From contig NZ_RYUH01000010.1 of the NCBI RefSeq assembly GCF_004155535.1, positions 186,001 to 250,000 of the forward strand: a stretch of 64,000 nt of DNA. The letters are read 5' to 3'. The notes below the pieces were generated by a model, which saw only the letters and a list, made by a program, of their open reading frames with translations, made no database searches and was not told the origin of the DNA. Position 1 is the stretch's first letter. Every line of letters begins with the position of its first letter. The position numbers and the translations under genes are program-made. Shown piece by piece: positions 17,017 to 27,206 of the stretch. This stretch comes from Bifidobacterium pseudolongum subsp. globosum. GTDB lineage: Bacteria; Actinomycetota; Actinomycetes; Actinomycetales; Bifidobacteriaceae.

Positions 17017-19713
17017 TCAGGCCTTCGCGGCCTCACGCTGCAGTGCTTCGAGCGCGGCGTCGATCTGCGTCGCGTCGGAGCCGCCGCCCTGGGCGAAGTC
17101 GGGCTTGCCGCCGCCACCGCCGCCGAGCATCTTGGATGCGCCACGCACCAGGTCACCGGCCTTGATGCCGTCCTTGCGCGCAGCCTCATTCGTGGCCACG
17201 GCCACCATCGGGCGGTCGTCCTCGTTCACGCCGGCGAGGGCCACCACCACGGGCTTGTCGTCTCCCAGACGGTTGCGGATGTCCATGACGGTCTTGCGCA
17301 GCACGTCGAAGGAACCGAAGTGGCCGACATTCTTCGCGGCCACCACAACCGGCGCGTTCGATTCCTTGGCGGTCTGGATGATCCGCGGCACCGAGGCGGC
17401 CAGCTGGGCCTCGTACATCGACGCGAGCTTGCGGTCGGAATCCTTGAGCTTGGCGAGCAGCGTGTTCACACGCTCGGCGAGCTCGTCGGGGCGCGCGTTG
17501 AGCGTGTCGGACAGCTGCGAGACGAGTGCATGCTCACGTGCGTTGTAATCGTAGGCGCCTTGGCCCACGAGCGCGTCCACACGACGCACGCCGGAACCCA
17601 CCGAGGCTTCGGACAGGATGTTGACCATGCCGATCTTGCCGGCGTAGTCGACGTGCGTGCCGCCGCACAGCTCACGGCTCCAGCCGTCGTCGCCGATCGT
17701 CACAACACGCACCACATCGCCGTACTTCTCACCGAACAGGTGCATGGCGCCGAGCGCAATGGCGTCGTCGAACTTCATCTCCTGTGTCGACACACGCAGA
17801 TTGTCGCGCAGACGGTCGTTCACGCGCGCTTCCACAGCGCTCATGAGCGACTTGGTCGGGGCCTTGGGCCACTGGAAGTCGAAGCGCAGGCGGTTCGGCG
17901 CGTCTTCGGAACCGCGCTGGGTGGCCTGTGGGCCGAGCTCCTCACGCAGCGCCTTGTGCACGATGTGCGTCGCGGTGTGCGAACGGGCGATCGCGCCACG
18001 GCGTTCGACGTCGATCTCCGCGGTCACTTCGGCGCCGACGACGAGCGTGCCTTCGATGAGGCGGCACTGGTGCACGATGAGGTCCTTGATCGGCTTCTGC
18101 ACGTCGTCCACCTCAAGCACGGCGCCATCATCGGAGACGATGTCGCCCTGGTCGGCGAGCTGGCCGCCGGCCTCCGCGTAGAACGGCGTACGGTCCAGGA
18201 TCACCTCGACGGTGGCGGGGGCCGACACCGCCGGCACCGAGCCGACGCCTTCCTGCATGATGCCGATGACACGGCTGCGCGACGTCATGTCGGTGTAGCC
18301 CAGGAATTCGATCGGCGACTGCATCTTGTTCTTGAAGTCGTCGTATTCGCTCAAGTCCACGTTGTGGCGCTTCTTCAGCGCATCCTGGCGGGCGCGCGAC
18401 TTCTGCTCGTTCATCAGTTCGCGGAACTTGGCCTCGTCGACCTTGACGCCCTGGTCCTGCGCCATTTCGAGGGTCAGCTCGATCGGGAAGCCATAGGTGT
18501 CGTGCAGCGTGAACGCGGCGTCGCCGGAGACCACCGGCTGCGCATCCTGCTTGCCTGCCGCCTGCTCCTTGGCCTGCTTCACGGCGACGTCGAAGATCTC
18601 GATGCCGTTCGTCAGCGTACGGCGGAACGCGTCCTCCTCGCCGTACGCGGCTTCGGAGACATCGTGGAACGTGGTGGCGAGCTCGGGGTAGTTCGGCTCC
18701 ATCGCGGCTTCGGAGACCGGCAGCAGTTCCGGCATCACCGGCGTCATCACGCCGAGCACACGCATCGCCTCGATGGTGCGGCGCAACAGTCGGCGCAGCA
18801 CATAGCCGCGGCCGGCATTGCTCGGGCGCACGCCATCGCTCATGATCATCAGCGCCGAACGCACATGGTCGGCGACGACGCGCAGCTTGACGTCGGCGTC
18901 GGCGTTCTCGCCGTACTTGACGCCCGCGAGCTTTTCCGCGGCTTCGATGACCGGGAAGACCTCATCGGTCTCGTAGATGTTCTGCTTGCCCTGCAGCAGG
19001 TATGCCAGACGCTCAAGGCCGGCACCGGTGTCGATGTTCTTGTGCTTGAGCTCGCCGGCGATGTGCAGGTCGGTCTTCGACTTGACGTTGTCGACCATGT
19101 AGTTCTCGAACACGAGGTCCCAGATCTCGATGTAGCGGTTCTCGTCGGCGATCGGGCCGCCTTCCTTGCCGTACTCGGGCCCACGGTCCACGTAGATCTC
19201 CGAGCAGGGGCCACCGGGGCCGGGGCCGCCGGTCGTCCAGAAGTTGTCTTCCATGCCCAGGATCTGGATGTGCTCGGGGTCGACGCCCTCGTTGCGCCAG
19301 ATGGCGCGAGCTTCCTCGTCGTCGGTGTAGGTGGTCATCCACAGCTTTTCGGGGTCAAAGCCGTAGCCGCCCTGCTCCACCGGCAGGGTGAGCAGCTCGT
19401 AGGCGTAGTGGATGGCCTCTTCCTTGAAGTAGTCGCCGAACGAGAAATTGCCCAGCATCTGGAAGAAGGTGCCGTGGCGGGTGGTCTTGCCCACCTCTTC
19501 GATGTCGAGCGTGCGCACGCACTTCTGGTTGCTCGCCATACGGTGACTCGGCGGGGTCTGCTCCCCCATCAGGTACGGGATGAACGGCACCATGCCGGCG
19601 ATCGTGAACAGCGTGGTGGGGTTCGGCGAGATGAGCGAAGCCGACGGCACCACCAGATGGTCGTGCTTCTTGAAATAGTTGAGATAGGTCTGTGCGATCT
19701 GCGCGGTACGCAT
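17017..19713 (-). CDS. alaS: Alanyl-tRNA synthetase
   Basis: 898 aa from ATG 19713, after AAGGAG; the frame extends 20 codons further upstream but the conserved start [13 protein letters not shown] is here. Class II core at the N-terminus ([32 protein letters not shown]), an editing domain with Zn ligands in [11 protein letters not shown] and [10 protein letters not shown], and a C-Ala tail ending in [13 protein letters not shown]. It charges tRNA-Ala and clears mischarged Ser/Gly. Confidence 0.96.
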   Translation of the reverse strand: MRTAQIAQTYLNYFKKHDHLVVPSASLISPNPTTLFTIAGMVPFIPYLMGEQTPPSHRMASNQKCVRTLDIEEVGKTTRHGTFFQMLGNFSFGDYFKEEAIHYAYELLTLPVEQGGYGFDPEKLWMTTYTDDEEARAIWRNEGVDPEHIQILGMEDNFWTTGGPGPGGPCSEIYVDRGPEYGKEGGPIADENRYIEIWDLVFENYMVDNVKSKTDLHIAGELKHKNIDTGAGLERLAYLLQGKQNIYETDEVFPVIEAAEKLAGVKYGENADADVKLRVVADHVRSALMIMSDGVRPSNAGRGYVLRRLLRRTIEAMRVLGVMTPVMPELLPVSEAAMEPNYPELATTFHDVSEAAYGEEDAFRRTLTNGIEIFDVAVKQAKEQAAGKQDAQPVVSGDAAFTLHDTYGFPIELTLEMAQDQGVKVDEAKFRELMNEQKSRARQDALKKRHNVDLSEYDDFKNKMQSPIEFLGYTDMTSRSRVIGIMQEGVGSVPAVSAPATVEVILDRTPFYAEAGGQLADQGDIVSDDGAVLEVDDVQKPIKDLIVHQCRLIEGTLVVGAEVTAEIDVERRGAIARSHTATHIVHKALREELGPQATQRGSEDAPNRLRFDFQWPKAPTKSLMSAVEARVNDRLRDNLRVSTQEMKFDDAIALGAMHLFGEKYGDVVRVVTIGDDGWSRELCGGTHVDYAGKIGMVNILSEASVGSGVRRVDALVGQGAYDYNAREHALVSQLSDTLNARPDELAERVNTLLAKLKDSDRKLASMYEAQLAASVPRIIQTAKESNAPVVVAAKNVGHFGSFDVLRKTVMDIRNRLGDDKPVVVALAGVNEDDRPMVAVATNEAARKDGIKAGDLVRGASKMLGGGGGGKPDFAQGGGSDATQIDAALEALQREAAKA

Positions 19714-19769
19714 GTAGGGGGACGCTCCTTGGTATGTCCTATGTGGTTGTGGGTTGGCTGCGGCTGGGG

Positions 19770-20006
19770 TCACTGCAGCTTGTCGATGTAACGGTTGTTG
19801 AGCTCCGCTTCGCGCGTGCGGCGCACCTGCGTGAACTCATTAACGAGGCCTTCGAGCGTGCGCATGCCCACGTTCTCCTGATCGGGCCCCAGCAGGAATT
19901 GGCGCGCCTTGTCGGGCGTGTTGGCTTTCACATACGCTTGGGCCTTGCTGACGGCGACGACTCCGGCGACCACACCGAGCCCCACCCAGAACAGACGTTT
20001 GAACAT
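19770..20006 (-). CDS. Small membrane-anchored protein of unknown function
   Basis: 78 aa from ATG 20006 (GTG 20009 is an alternative). One N-terminal membrane helix ([16 protein letters not shown]), then a charged soluble tail. Its start overlaps the stop of the upstream DUF948 gene (TGATG). Such a small protein between a DUF948 protein and alaS is common in Actinobacteria, but I know of no function. Confidence 0.8.
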   Translation of the reverse strand: MFKRLFWVGLGVVAGVVAVSKAQAYVKANTPDKARQFLLGPDQENVGMRTLEGLVNEFTQVRRTREAELNNRYIDKLQ

Positions 20007-20407
20007 CACTCCCCCTTGGCTTCTTCGACGATGACGGAGGCCTTGCCGGCCTTGTTCTTATGCAGGAACGATTGCGCGGTGACCTTCATCGCATAGAACG
20101 TGGAGGCCAGCTTGATGACCGGCTTGCCCAGGAACGAGCCGTAGAGGTTGGTCAATGCGCCGACGTTGTTGGCTGTGCTTGACGCGGCGGCCGAGATCTT
20201 GTTCACGTCGGTGAGCGACTTGTTGACCTGCTGCACCGTGGTCACGCCCTCATCGAGCGCCGGCAGCGCATGGTCGCCGGTCTCCTTGACGGTGTCGGCG
20301 ATCTGGTCGAACAGCTTGCCAAGACGGATCAACGGGTAGATCAGGAATCCGGCGAGGATGGCGAAGGCGATCGCCGCGATTAGTCCTGCAATTTCACCAG
20401 CACCCAT
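20006..20407 (-). CDS. DUF948 membrane protein
   Basis: 133 aa. An N-terminal helix (IAGLIAAIAFAILAGFLIYPL) is followed by an amphipathic region (FDQIADTVKETGDHALPALDEG) typical of DUF948 proteins, and a Lys-rich end. First visible gene of the DUF948 - small protein - alaS - ruvX - mltG operon. Function unknown. Confidence 0.85.
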   Translation of the reverse strand: MGAGEIAGLIAAIAFAILAGFLIYPLIRLGKLFDQIADTVKETGDHALPALDEGVTTVQQVNKSLTDVNKISAAASSTANNVGALTNLYGSFLGKPVIKLASTFYAMKVTAQSFLHKNKAGKASVIVEEAKGE

Positions 20408-20493
20408 GGATGTGCACCTCTTTCTTGGTCACGGCATACGCCACGACGACTCTTACCCGCATTAGCGTAACCAATCACCCAGACCAGCCAAAC

Positions 20494-21171
20494 TCAACGC
20501 TGATTGTATGAGACGACCCGCAGCGCGGAATCAAATGGCTCGCTTGTATCGAAATCGAAGACGGTCACCGAACCGTTCGCGGGCCGTTCGCTCAGGTCGT
20601 AGCCGGCCGGCGCAAAGCGTTGCATGAGGCTGAGCAACGTGTTGCCGTGCGATATCTGCAGCACATGGTCGCCGTCGTGCAGGTCCGTGTTGGAGGCGAT
20701 GAGCGCATACCCGCCGGCGATGCGACGCCAGTATTCGTCATCCGACTCGGCGTCGTGGAACGGGTCGGCCTCCTTGAGGAAGTCGCGTGTGGCCGCCAGT
20801 CCGTACTGCGCCACAATCGCCTGATAGGTCGGGGCGCCGTGCGGGCCACCGGCCGCCAGCCATGCCATCGACATGTCCTGGCCTTCGTAATACCCATAGA
20901 ACTGTTCCCTGAAATGCATGTCAGCCACAAGCGCAGGGCGCCTATGCCCCGCCTGCCCATTGGCGTCGAGGATGCGTTCGGCGGTCGTCTGCGCCCGTGT
21001 GGTGTCCGAGCAATAGGCGGCGGCGAGATCGATGCCCGCCAGCAGCGATCCCGCATGGTCGGCGTCGGCGAGGCCGGCTTCGGTGAGCGGCGAATTGGAC
21101 CACCCTTGCAGGCGGTTGTACCGGTTGAAGAACGTCTGACCGTGGCGGACAAGATGAAGATGAATGATCAT
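20494..21171 (-). CDS. Histidine phosphatase family protein (phosphoglycerate mutase-like)
   Basis: 225 aa. Phosphate-pocket motif LVRHGQTFFNRYNRLQG at residues 7-23 with catalytic His 10, YCSDTTRAQTTAE, FREQFYGYYEGQ and the second His in QISHGNTL. The long insert between the second and last motif is unlike the glycolytic enzyme, so a small-molecule or cofactor phosphatase is more likely than a mutase. The substrate cannot be told. Transcribed away from the small membrane protein at 21211. Confidence 0.85.
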   Translation of the reverse strand: MIIHLHLVRHGQTFFNRYNRLQGWSNSPLTEAGLADADHAGSLLAGIDLAAAYCSDTTRAQTTAERILDANGQAGHRRPALVADMHFREQFYGYYEGQDMSMAWLAAGGPHGAPTYQAIVAQYGLAATRDFLKEADPFHDAESDDEYWRRIAGGYALIASNTDLHDGDHVLQISHGNTLLSLMQRFAPAGYDLSERPANGSVTVFDFDTSEPFDSALRVVSYNQR

Positions 21172-21210
21172 GGTTCACGATTATCGCACCGCACCGGCAT
21201 AATCAATACC

Positions 21211-21576
21211 ATGGCTTCATTTTTTATCCGGTGGCTCGTGCTCACAGTGGCGGCCGCCGTCATGGTGCTGCTGTTGCCCGGCATGCATGCCGTAGGGCAC
21301 CCGCCCATTCTGGGCATCGCGGCGTTTTCGTTGTTCATGGCGTTGCTCAACGCCTCCATCAAGCCGGTCGTGCAGACGCTGGCGCTGCCGTTCACCATCC
21401 TGTCGTTCGGCATCCTCGCGCTCGTGATCAACTGGCTGTTCATGGAACTGGCATCGTGGCTTTCACTGAGCCTGTTCGACGTGGGCGTGACGATCGACGG
21501 GTTCTGGTGGGCCACGCTCGGCTCGATCATCATGTCGGTTGTCTCCGGGATCGTCAGCGCCGCGATCGGCTCGTGA
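21211..21576 (+). CDS. Phage holin family 4_2-type membrane protein (chromosomal)
   Basis: 121 aa with four membrane helices (FFIRWLVLTVAAAVMVLLLP, ILGIAAFSLFMALLNASIKP, LPFTILSFGILALVINWLF, and the end). The pattern NASIKPVVQTLALPFTILSFG is typical of the widespread bacterial family PF04020. Despite the family name there is no phage context here; it probably has a housekeeping membrane role. Confidence 0.85.
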   Translation: MASFFIRWLVLTVAAAVMVLLLPGMHAVGHPPILGIAAFSLFMALLNASIKPVVQTLALPFTILSFGILALVINWLFMELASWLSLSLFDVGVTIDGFWWATLGSIIMSVVSGIVSAAIGS

Positions 21577-21610
21577 GCCGTTCCCCGCTGCCGCACGGTT
21601 CCCCACAACC

Positions 21611-21641
21611 AACGACGCCCCGCAATTTGCGGGGCGTCGTT
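21611..21641. terminator. Bidirectional terminator between the holin-like gene and rpsD
   Basis: 14-bp perfect stem (21611-21624 and 21628-21641) with a 3-base loop and T residues after it, between two convergent genes. Confidence 0.85.
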
Positions 21642-21684
21642 GTGTATGTCCTTGAACTGTATCAGTACAGTAAGTGGATCCAGA

Positions 21685-22311
21685 TCAGCGGGCGTAGAAT
21701 TCGACCACGTACTGGATGTTGACCTGAACCGGAATCTCCTCCGCTTCAGGAAGGCGGGTCAGCGTGGCCTTGAGGGAGGCCAGGTTGACGTCGAGATAGC
21801 CCGGGACCGGCGGCAGCACATCGCGGTGCGTGCCTTCGGCGGCAATCTGGAACGGCACCATGGTCTGGCTCTTCGGCTTGACCTGGATGGTCTGGCCCGG
21901 CTTCACGCGGTAGGACGGGCGGTCGACGATGTTGCCATCCACGAGGATGTGGCGGTGCACCACGAACTGACGGGCCTGTGCGGTGGTGCGGGCGATGCCG
22001 GCACGCAGCACGAGGGCGTCGAGGCGGGTCTCGAGATCGGTGAGCATCGCGTTGCCGGTCTGGCCGGCGGTGTGGGTGCCCTTCTCGTACACAGCGCGCA
22101 GTTGCTTCTCCGACACGCCGTACTGGGCGCGCAGACGCTGCTTTTCGCGCAGACGGACCGCGTAATCGGATTCGGCGCGGCGGCGGGTGCGGCCATGCTC
22201 ACCGGGAGCATACGGACGCTTTTCGAAAAGGCGCTGAGCCTTGGGGGTCAGTGCAATGCCGAGGGCGCGCGAAAGACGCACCTGACGGCGGGAACGCTGA
22301 ACGTTCGTCAT
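21685..22311 (-). CDS. rpsD: 30S ribosomal protein S4
   Basis: 208 aa from ATG 22311 after AAAGGAA; the longer frame upstream is not used. Contains the S4 RNA-binding domain (LETRLDALVLRAGIARTTAQ, QFVVHRHILVDGNIVDRPSY) and RPYAPGEHGRTRRR near the N-terminus. A primary 16S rRNA-binding assembly protein. It stands alone here rather than in the alpha operon, as in other bifidobacteria. Confidence 0.96.
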   Translation of the reverse strand: MTNVQRSRRQVRLSRALGIALTPKAQRLFEKRPYAPGEHGRTRRRAESDYAVRLREKQRLRAQYGVSEKQLRAVYEKGTHTAGQTGNAMLTDLETRLDALVLRAGIARTTAQARQFVVHRHILVDGNIVDRPSYRVKPGQTIQVKPKSQTMVPFQIAAEGTHRDVLPPVPGYLDVNLASLKATLTRLPEAEEIPVQVNIQYVVEFYAR

Positions 22312-22350
22312 GTGTTTGTTCCTTTGGTTGTTCTGTCGTTGTCTGAACGG

Positions 22351-22375
22351 AACACAACGCCTGCGGCGCTGTGTT
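22351..22375 (-). promoter_or_regulatory. Leader hairpin upstream of rpsD
   Basis: In the rpsD transcript the bases 22375-22351 fold into an 11-bp stem (one G-U pair) with a 3-base loop, ending 39 bases before the start codon. It may serve in S4 autoregulation or as an attenuator. Only the fold is seen. Confidence 0.4.
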
Positions 22376-22527
22376 GAGCCAGCCTCTCCGATGCTTCGTC
22401 GTGCCATACACGAACGGCGCTCATCGCGCCGCCGACCCATCGACGGGCTAAGGCTCCAGACGATGCCGGTCCTGTATGAATCGGCACCAGCAAAGCATTC
22501 TACACCGGCCCTATGGACGTGGGCCCG

Positions 22528-25020
22528 TCAGAGCTTTTCGATTGGCGCCACACGCAGCATGAGCCGCTTGACGCCGCTCGACCCGAAGTCCACGGTGATC
22601 ACCGAGTTGCGTCCCTTGTCCTGCGCGTCCACCACGGTGCCCAAGCCGAATTTGTCGTGGGTCACCTTGTCACCGACGGCGAAGTCCTCGATGCGCAAGT
22701 GGTTGTCGGCCTTCAGCGACGACGCGGGCTGCGCCGGCTGGCGCACCGGAGCCCGGCGCGTGGTGACCTTGCCGGCATGCGCCGCGGATCCACGCACGCC
22801 GGACCCGTAGATCGAACGCGACCCGTACGACGACCCACCGAATGCGCCCGAAGCATCGAACTCGTCGTCGTTCCATCCACCGTGTTCGCCGAAGTCATGC
22901 GAGGCGTTCGCGCGCCAGCCGGAGCGCATGCGCTCCATGCCCGCCTCCTTGCGCTTCCAGTCGATCAGGTCGGCCGGGATCTCGTCGAGGAACTGGCTCG
23001 GCATCATTTCGGCCGACCGCCCCCACTGCGCACGCACGGCGGCGCGCGTGACGAACAGGTGCCGCTTGGCGCGCGTGATGCCCACGTACGCCAGACGGCG
23101 TTCCTCGGACAGCTCACTGGTGTCTTCCATGGCGCGCGCATGCGGGAACGTGCCCTGCTCCATGCCCGTCAGGAACACAACCGGGTATTCGAGGCCCTTG
23201 GCGGTGTGCAGCGTCATCAGCGTCACCTTGCCGGAATCCTGCGATTCATCGGGCAGCTGGTCGGAATCGGCCACAAGCGCCGTCGTCTCGAGGAACCCGG
23301 CGAGCGTCGCGTCCGGCGTGTTCTGCTCGTATTCGGCGGCCACGGACTGCAGCTGCGACAGGTTCTCCACGCGCGACTGGTCCTGCGGGTCCTGCGACTT
23401 CTTGAGTTCCTCGAGCAGCCCACTGCGCTCGAGCACCTCGGCCACGATCTGCGATGGCTTCGCATCATGCTCTTGGGCGAATTCGCGCAGTTCCTGCATC
23501 ATCTGGGCGAAGCGCATGAGCGGGTTGAGCGTGCGCGCCGTCATGCCCTCGATCTGGTCCGCGTGCGCGACGCCGTCCCAGAACGTGCCGCCGATCTGCT
23601 GGGCGTACAGGGTGACCTGCGATTCCGCGCGCGCGCCAAGGCCACGCTTGGGCACGTTGAGGATGCGGCGCATATTGATATCGTCCGCCGGGTTCACGAT
23701 CGCCTGCAGATAGGCGAGCGCGTCCTTCACCTCACGCCGCTCGTAGAACTTCGTGCCGCCGATGAGCTGGTACGGCACGCGCGCCTGGATCAGCCCCTCT
23801 TCGAGCGACCTCGACTGCGCGTTCGCGCGGTACATGACGGCGATGTCGCTGTAACGCACGCCGTCGTCCGTGTGCAGGCGCTTGATCTGCGCGGCGATCC
23901 AGTGCGCTTCGAGCTGTGCGGTGTCTGCGGCGTATGCGGTGATCCGCTCCCCCGCGCCCGCGGCGGTCCACAGGCGCTTCGGTTTGCGGCCCTCGTTGTG
24001 TGCGATGACCGCGTTCGCCGCGTCGAGGATCGTCTGCGTCGAACGGTAGTTCTGCTCGAGCATGATCGTCTTCGCGTTGGGGAAATCCTGTTCGAAATCC
24101 TGGATGTTGCGGATGTCAGCTCCGCGGAACGCGTAGATGGACTGGTCGGAATCGCCCACCACGGTGATCCACGCCGGCCCTACGCGCCCTGCGCCGACGG
24201 CGCCCATGTCCGCATGTTCGCCGGCGTCCACGCCCGCGAGCTCACGGATGAGCACATACTGCGCATGGTTCGTGTCCTGGTATTCGTCCACGAGAATATA
24301 GCGGAACTTGTGGTGGTAGTACTCGGCGACGTCCGGGCACGAGCGCAACAGTTCCACTGTGCGCACGATCAGGTCGTCGAAATCCACGGCGTTCGCCGCG
24401 GCGAGCCGGTGCTGGTATTCCGCATAGACGACCGCATACAGTTCCTCCGGATTGCCGATGCGCCCCACACGGTACCCGCGCTGCCCGGGCTTGAAGTCCG
24501 GCGCGTACTGGGCGAGCATCTCGCGCGCACTCGTCAGGTTGTTCTTGTAATCCGAGATCCGCGCAAGAATCGAGCGGGGTGTGTAGCGCTTGACATCGAA
24601 GTTGAAATCATTGGCGATGAGCTTGATGAGGCGCTCGCAGTCGGCGGTGTCGTAGATGGTGAAGCCGGATTTCAGGCCGATGCGCTCGCCGTCGCGCCGC
24701 AGGATGCGCACACACGCGGAATGGAATGTGGAGACCCACATGCGGGAAGCGACCGGCCCGATGAGCGATTCGAGGCGTTCGCGCATCTCCGCTGCCGCTT
24801 TGTTGGTGAAGGTGATGGCAAGCACCTGGCTCGGCCATGCGCCGAACTGCGTAAGGATCCAGGCGATGCGGCGGGTGAGCACGCGCGTCTTGCCCGAGCC
24901 GGCGCCCGCGCCGATGAGCAGGGCCGGTCCGCGGTATTGGACCGCTTCGGCCTGCTGGGGGTTCAAATCGCCAATCAGCGCCTCTGGTGGTCTGGCGATG
25001 ACGTCGGGATCTTGCTGCAC
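22528..25020 (-). CDS. pcrA: ATP-dependent DNA helicase PcrA/UvrD
   Basis: 830 aa from GTG 25020, chosen because AAAGGAAG precedes it; ATG codons 21 and 57 bases upstream are alternatives. SF1A motifs in order: GAGAGSGKTRVLTRR (Walker A), TFTNKAAAEMRERL, VDEYQDTNHAQY (Walker B), DSDQSIYAFRGAD, QNYRSTQTILDAAN, TLHTAKGLEYPVVFLTGMEQG, VGITRAKRHLF. The end (FAVGDKVTHDKFGLGTVV) is the Tudor-like RNA-polymerase-binding domain of PcrA. Repair and transcription-conflict helicase. Confidence 0.95.
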   Translation of the reverse strand: MQQDPDVIARPPEALIGDLNPQQAEAVQYRGPALLIGAGAGSGKTRVLTRRIAWILTQFGAWPSQVLAITFTNKAAAEMRERLESLIGPVASRMWVSTFHSACVRILRRDGERIGLKSGFTIYDTADCERLIKLIANDFNFDVKRYTPRSILARISDYKNNLTSAREMLAQYAPDFKPGQRGYRVGRIGNPEELYAVVYAEYQHRLAAANAVDFDDLIVRTVELLRSCPDVAEYYHHKFRYILVDEYQDTNHAQYVLIRELAGVDAGEHADMGAVGAGRVGPAWITVVGDSDQSIYAFRGADIRNIQDFEQDFPNAKTIMLEQNYRSTQTILDAANAVIAHNEGRKPKRLWTAAGAGERITAYAADTAQLEAHWIAAQIKRLHTDDGVRYSDIAVMYRANAQSRSLEEGLIQARVPYQLIGGTKFYERREVKDALAYLQAIVNPADDINMRRILNVPKRGLGARAESQVTLYAQQIGGTFWDGVAHADQIEGMTARTLNPLMRFAQMMQELREFAQEHDAKPSQIVAEVLERSGLLEELKKSQDPQDQSRVENLSQLQSVAAEYEQNTPDATLAGFLETTALVADSDQLPDESQDSGKVTLMTLHTAKGLEYPVVFLTGMEQGTFPHARAMEDTSELSEERRLAYVGITRAKRHLFVTRAAVRAQWGRSAEMMPSQFLDEIPADLIDWKRKEAGMERMRSGWRANASHDFGEHGGWNDDEFDASGAFGGSSYGSRSIYGSGVRGSAAHAGKVTTRRAPVRQPAQPASSLKADNHLRIEDFAVGDKVTHDKFGLGTVVDAQDKGRNSVITVDFGSSGVKRLMLRVAPIEKL

Positions 25021-25112
25021 GTCGCTTCCTTTCGTAACCATGGGACCCGGGAACAGGCCGGCTACCATATCTAGCACACCGATTGGTCACCTCGCGACGG
25101 CACGCGTCGGCG

Positions 25113-25144
25113 CTGTACGCCGTGGTCAGTTGCACGGCGTACAG
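25113..25144. promoter_or_regulatory. 32-bp inverted repeat between pcrA and xpt
   Basis: CTGTACGCCGTG (25113-25124) and CACGGCGTACAG (25133-25144) form a perfect 12-bp inverted repeat with an 8-base centre, 90 bases before xpt and 93 bases before pcrA on the other strand. It could be an operator or an RNA hairpin. No purine riboswitch core is seen. Confidence 0.5.
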
Positions 25145-25233
25145 TGATGCGACATATTCACCCAATAACACGCGCACCATATTGGAGACCCTGTGCCGCC
25201 ACCGGTGCCGCATTCCCAGATGGAAGGACGCAG

Positions 25234-25815
25234 ATGCTGGAACTTGAGGAACGGATTAGGCAGCAGGGAACGGTCAAGCCGGGCAATGTGCTCAAGGTGG
25301 ACGCCTTCCTCAACCATCAGTGCGACGTGGCGCTGTTCGACGCCATGGGTGCGGCGTGGGCCCAACATTTCCAAGGCAAGCCGATCACCAAGATCCTGAC
25401 CATCGAGGCTTCCGGCATCGGCATCGCGTGCGTGGCCGCGCGCCATTTCGACAACGTTCCGGTCGTGTTCGCCAAGAAGGCGCAGTCGATCAACCTCGAC
25501 GGCGAGCAATACGTGACGCAGGTGTATTCGTTCACCAAGCAGCGTGAGTTCCCCGTGATCGTGGCCAAGAAATTCCTGTCGGCGGCCGACCATGTGCTCA
25601 TCATCGATGACTTCCTCGCCAACGGCAAGGCGCTTCAGGGGCTCATCGAACTGTGCGAGGACGCCGGCGCCACGGTGGAGGGCATCGGCATCGCCATCGA
25701 AAAGGGCTTCCAAGGTGGCGGCGACCGTCTGCGCGAAGCGGGATTCGACATTGATTCACTGGCCATCGTCGAGTCGATGGATGCCGACAACGGCACCGTG
25801 ACCTTCCGGCACTGA
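25234..25815 (+). CDS. xpt: Xanthine phosphoribosyltransferase
   Basis: 193 aa from ATG 25234 after GGAAGGA. Converts xanthine and PRPP to XMP. The PRPP loop [17 protein letters not shown] and the Xpt-type stretches [18 protein letters not shown] and [10 protein letters not shown] are visible. The next gene is a purine permease 21 bases downstream, forming the classic xpt-pbuX pair. GuaA at 37942 would take the XMP on to GMP. Confidence 0.93.
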   Translation: MLELEERIRQQGTVKPGNVLKVDAFLNHQCDVALFDAMGAAWAQHFQGKPITKILTIEASGIGIACVAARHFDNVPVVFAKKAQSINLDGEQYVTQVYSFTKQREFPVIVAKKFLSAADHVLIIDDFLANGKALQGLIELCEDAGATVEGIGIAIEKGFQGGGDRLREAGFDIDSLAIVESMDADNGTVTFRH

Positions 25816-25836
25816 CCGCACAGGAGGAGTCCTAAG

Positions 25837-27180
25837 GTGAAGCAGCACCGCAGTGAGGTCTCGTTCGCCACGCTTTCGTCGCTCGACGCACCCGTCTCGT
25901 TCTGGCGCGGCATACCGTTCGGGTTGCAGCATGTGCTCGCCATGTTCGTGGCCAATCTCGCCCCCATCTTCCTCGTGGCGGCAGCAGGCCACATGAGCGC
26001 CACCGATTCCGCCCGCATCATCCAGTCCGGCCTGCTTGTGGCGGGCCTGGGCACCTGCCTGCAGCTCTACGGCATATGGCGCATCGGATCGCGCCTGCCG
26101 ATGGTCACCGGCATCTCGTTCACCTATGTGGCCGCGGCGATCGCCATCGTGGGCCAACAAGGCTATGGGGCCGTGGTGGGCGCGGTACTCGTCGGCGGCC
26201 TGCTTGAAGTCGCGTTGGGGCTCACGGCCCAGTATTGGGCGCGGTTCGTGCCCCCGGTGGTGTCCGCCGTGGTGGTCACGTCGATTGGGTTCTCACTGCT
26301 TTCCGTGGGCGCCGAAAGCTTCGGCGGCGGCTCGGGCGCACCGGATTTCGGCAGTTGGCAAAATCTCACGCTCGGCACGGTCTCATTGGCCGCCTGCCTC
26401 GCGTTCCAGCTGCTCATGAAAGGCGTGGCCAAGCAGCTTTCCGTACTGTTCGGCCTGGTGGTGGGCTACCTGCTGGCACTGTGCCTCGGCAAAGTGGACT
26501 TCAGTGGATTCGCGCACCTGCAGGTGGTGAGCCTGCCCACGTTCATGCCCTTCAAGCCGGAATTCGATTGGGGTGCCATCATCTCGATCGGCCTGCTCTA
26601 CGTCGTCTCATCCGTCGAAGTGCTGGGCGATACCGCGGCACTGACCAAGGTCGGCCTCAACCGCGCCCCCACCAAGAAGGAGACTGCTGGAGCCATCGCC
26701 GGCGACGGCCTGATCTCGTCGGTCTCCGGCCTGTTCGGCTGTCTGCCGCTCACCTCGTTCGCCCAGAACATCGGCCTGGTGGCCATGACCAAGGTCGTCA
26801 ACCGCAAGGTGATTCTCTCGGGCGGCCTGCTGCTCGTGCTCGCGAGCTTCGTGCCGGCCGTGTCCGAGGTCTTCAACTCCATGCCGCAGGCGGTGCTTGG
26901 CGGTTGCACGATCATGATGTTCGGCAACATCATCCTCTCGGGCTTCCAGATGATCTCCGACGCCGGCTATACGCAGCGCAACATCACGATCGCCGCGCTT
27001 TCCTTGACGATCGGCATCGGCTTCACGCAGGTCTCGGCGATCTTTGTGAACTTCCCGCCGCTGTTCCAGTCGATTTTCGCGCACAACTGCATCGCAGTGG
27101 CGTTCGTGGTGGCCGTGGTGCTCAATCTGCTGTTGCCCGGCGAAGAACGCTTCCTCGCCACCCCCGACCAGCGCCGCTAA
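25837..27180 (+). CDS. pbuX: NCS2 family xanthine/purine permease
   Basis: 447 aa, GTG start with AGGAGG 9 bases upstream. About 12-14 membrane helices. Substrate-site motifs of the NCS2 family: FGLQHVLAMF near the N-terminus, SSVEVLGDTAAL, and FAQNIGLVAMTKVVNRK (the QNxG motif). Proton-coupled uptake of xanthine, possibly also uracil-like bases, inferred from the family and from the link to xpt. Confidence 0.92.
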   Translation: MKQHRSEVSFATLSSLDAPVSFWRGIPFGLQHVLAMFVANLAPIFLVAAAGHMSATDSARIIQSGLLVAGLGTCLQLYGIWRIGSRLPMVTGISFTYVAAAIAIVGQQGYGAVVGAVLVGGLLEVALGLTAQYWARFVPPVVSAVVVTSIGFSLLSVGAESFGGGSGAPDFGSWQNLTLGTVSLAACLAFQLLMKGVAKQLSVLFGLVVGYLLALCLGKVDFSGFAHLQVVSLPTFMPFKPEFDWGAIISIGLLYVVSSVEVLGDTAALTKVGLNRAPTKKETAGAIAGDGLISSVSGLFGCLPLTSFAQNIGLVAMTKVVNRKVILSGGLLLVLASFVPAVSEVFNSMPQAVLGGCTIMMFGNIILSGFQMISDAGYTQRNITIAALSLTIGIGFTQVSAIFVNFPPLFQSIFAHNCIAVAFVVAVVLNLLLPGEERFLATPDQRR

Positions 27181-27206
27181 CGCAATCCAATGCCACACAA
27201 AGCATA

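Noticed and set aside
25145..25233. Purine riboswitch before xpt
   Set aside because: The three-way junction core sequences of the guanine/adenine aptamer are absent.
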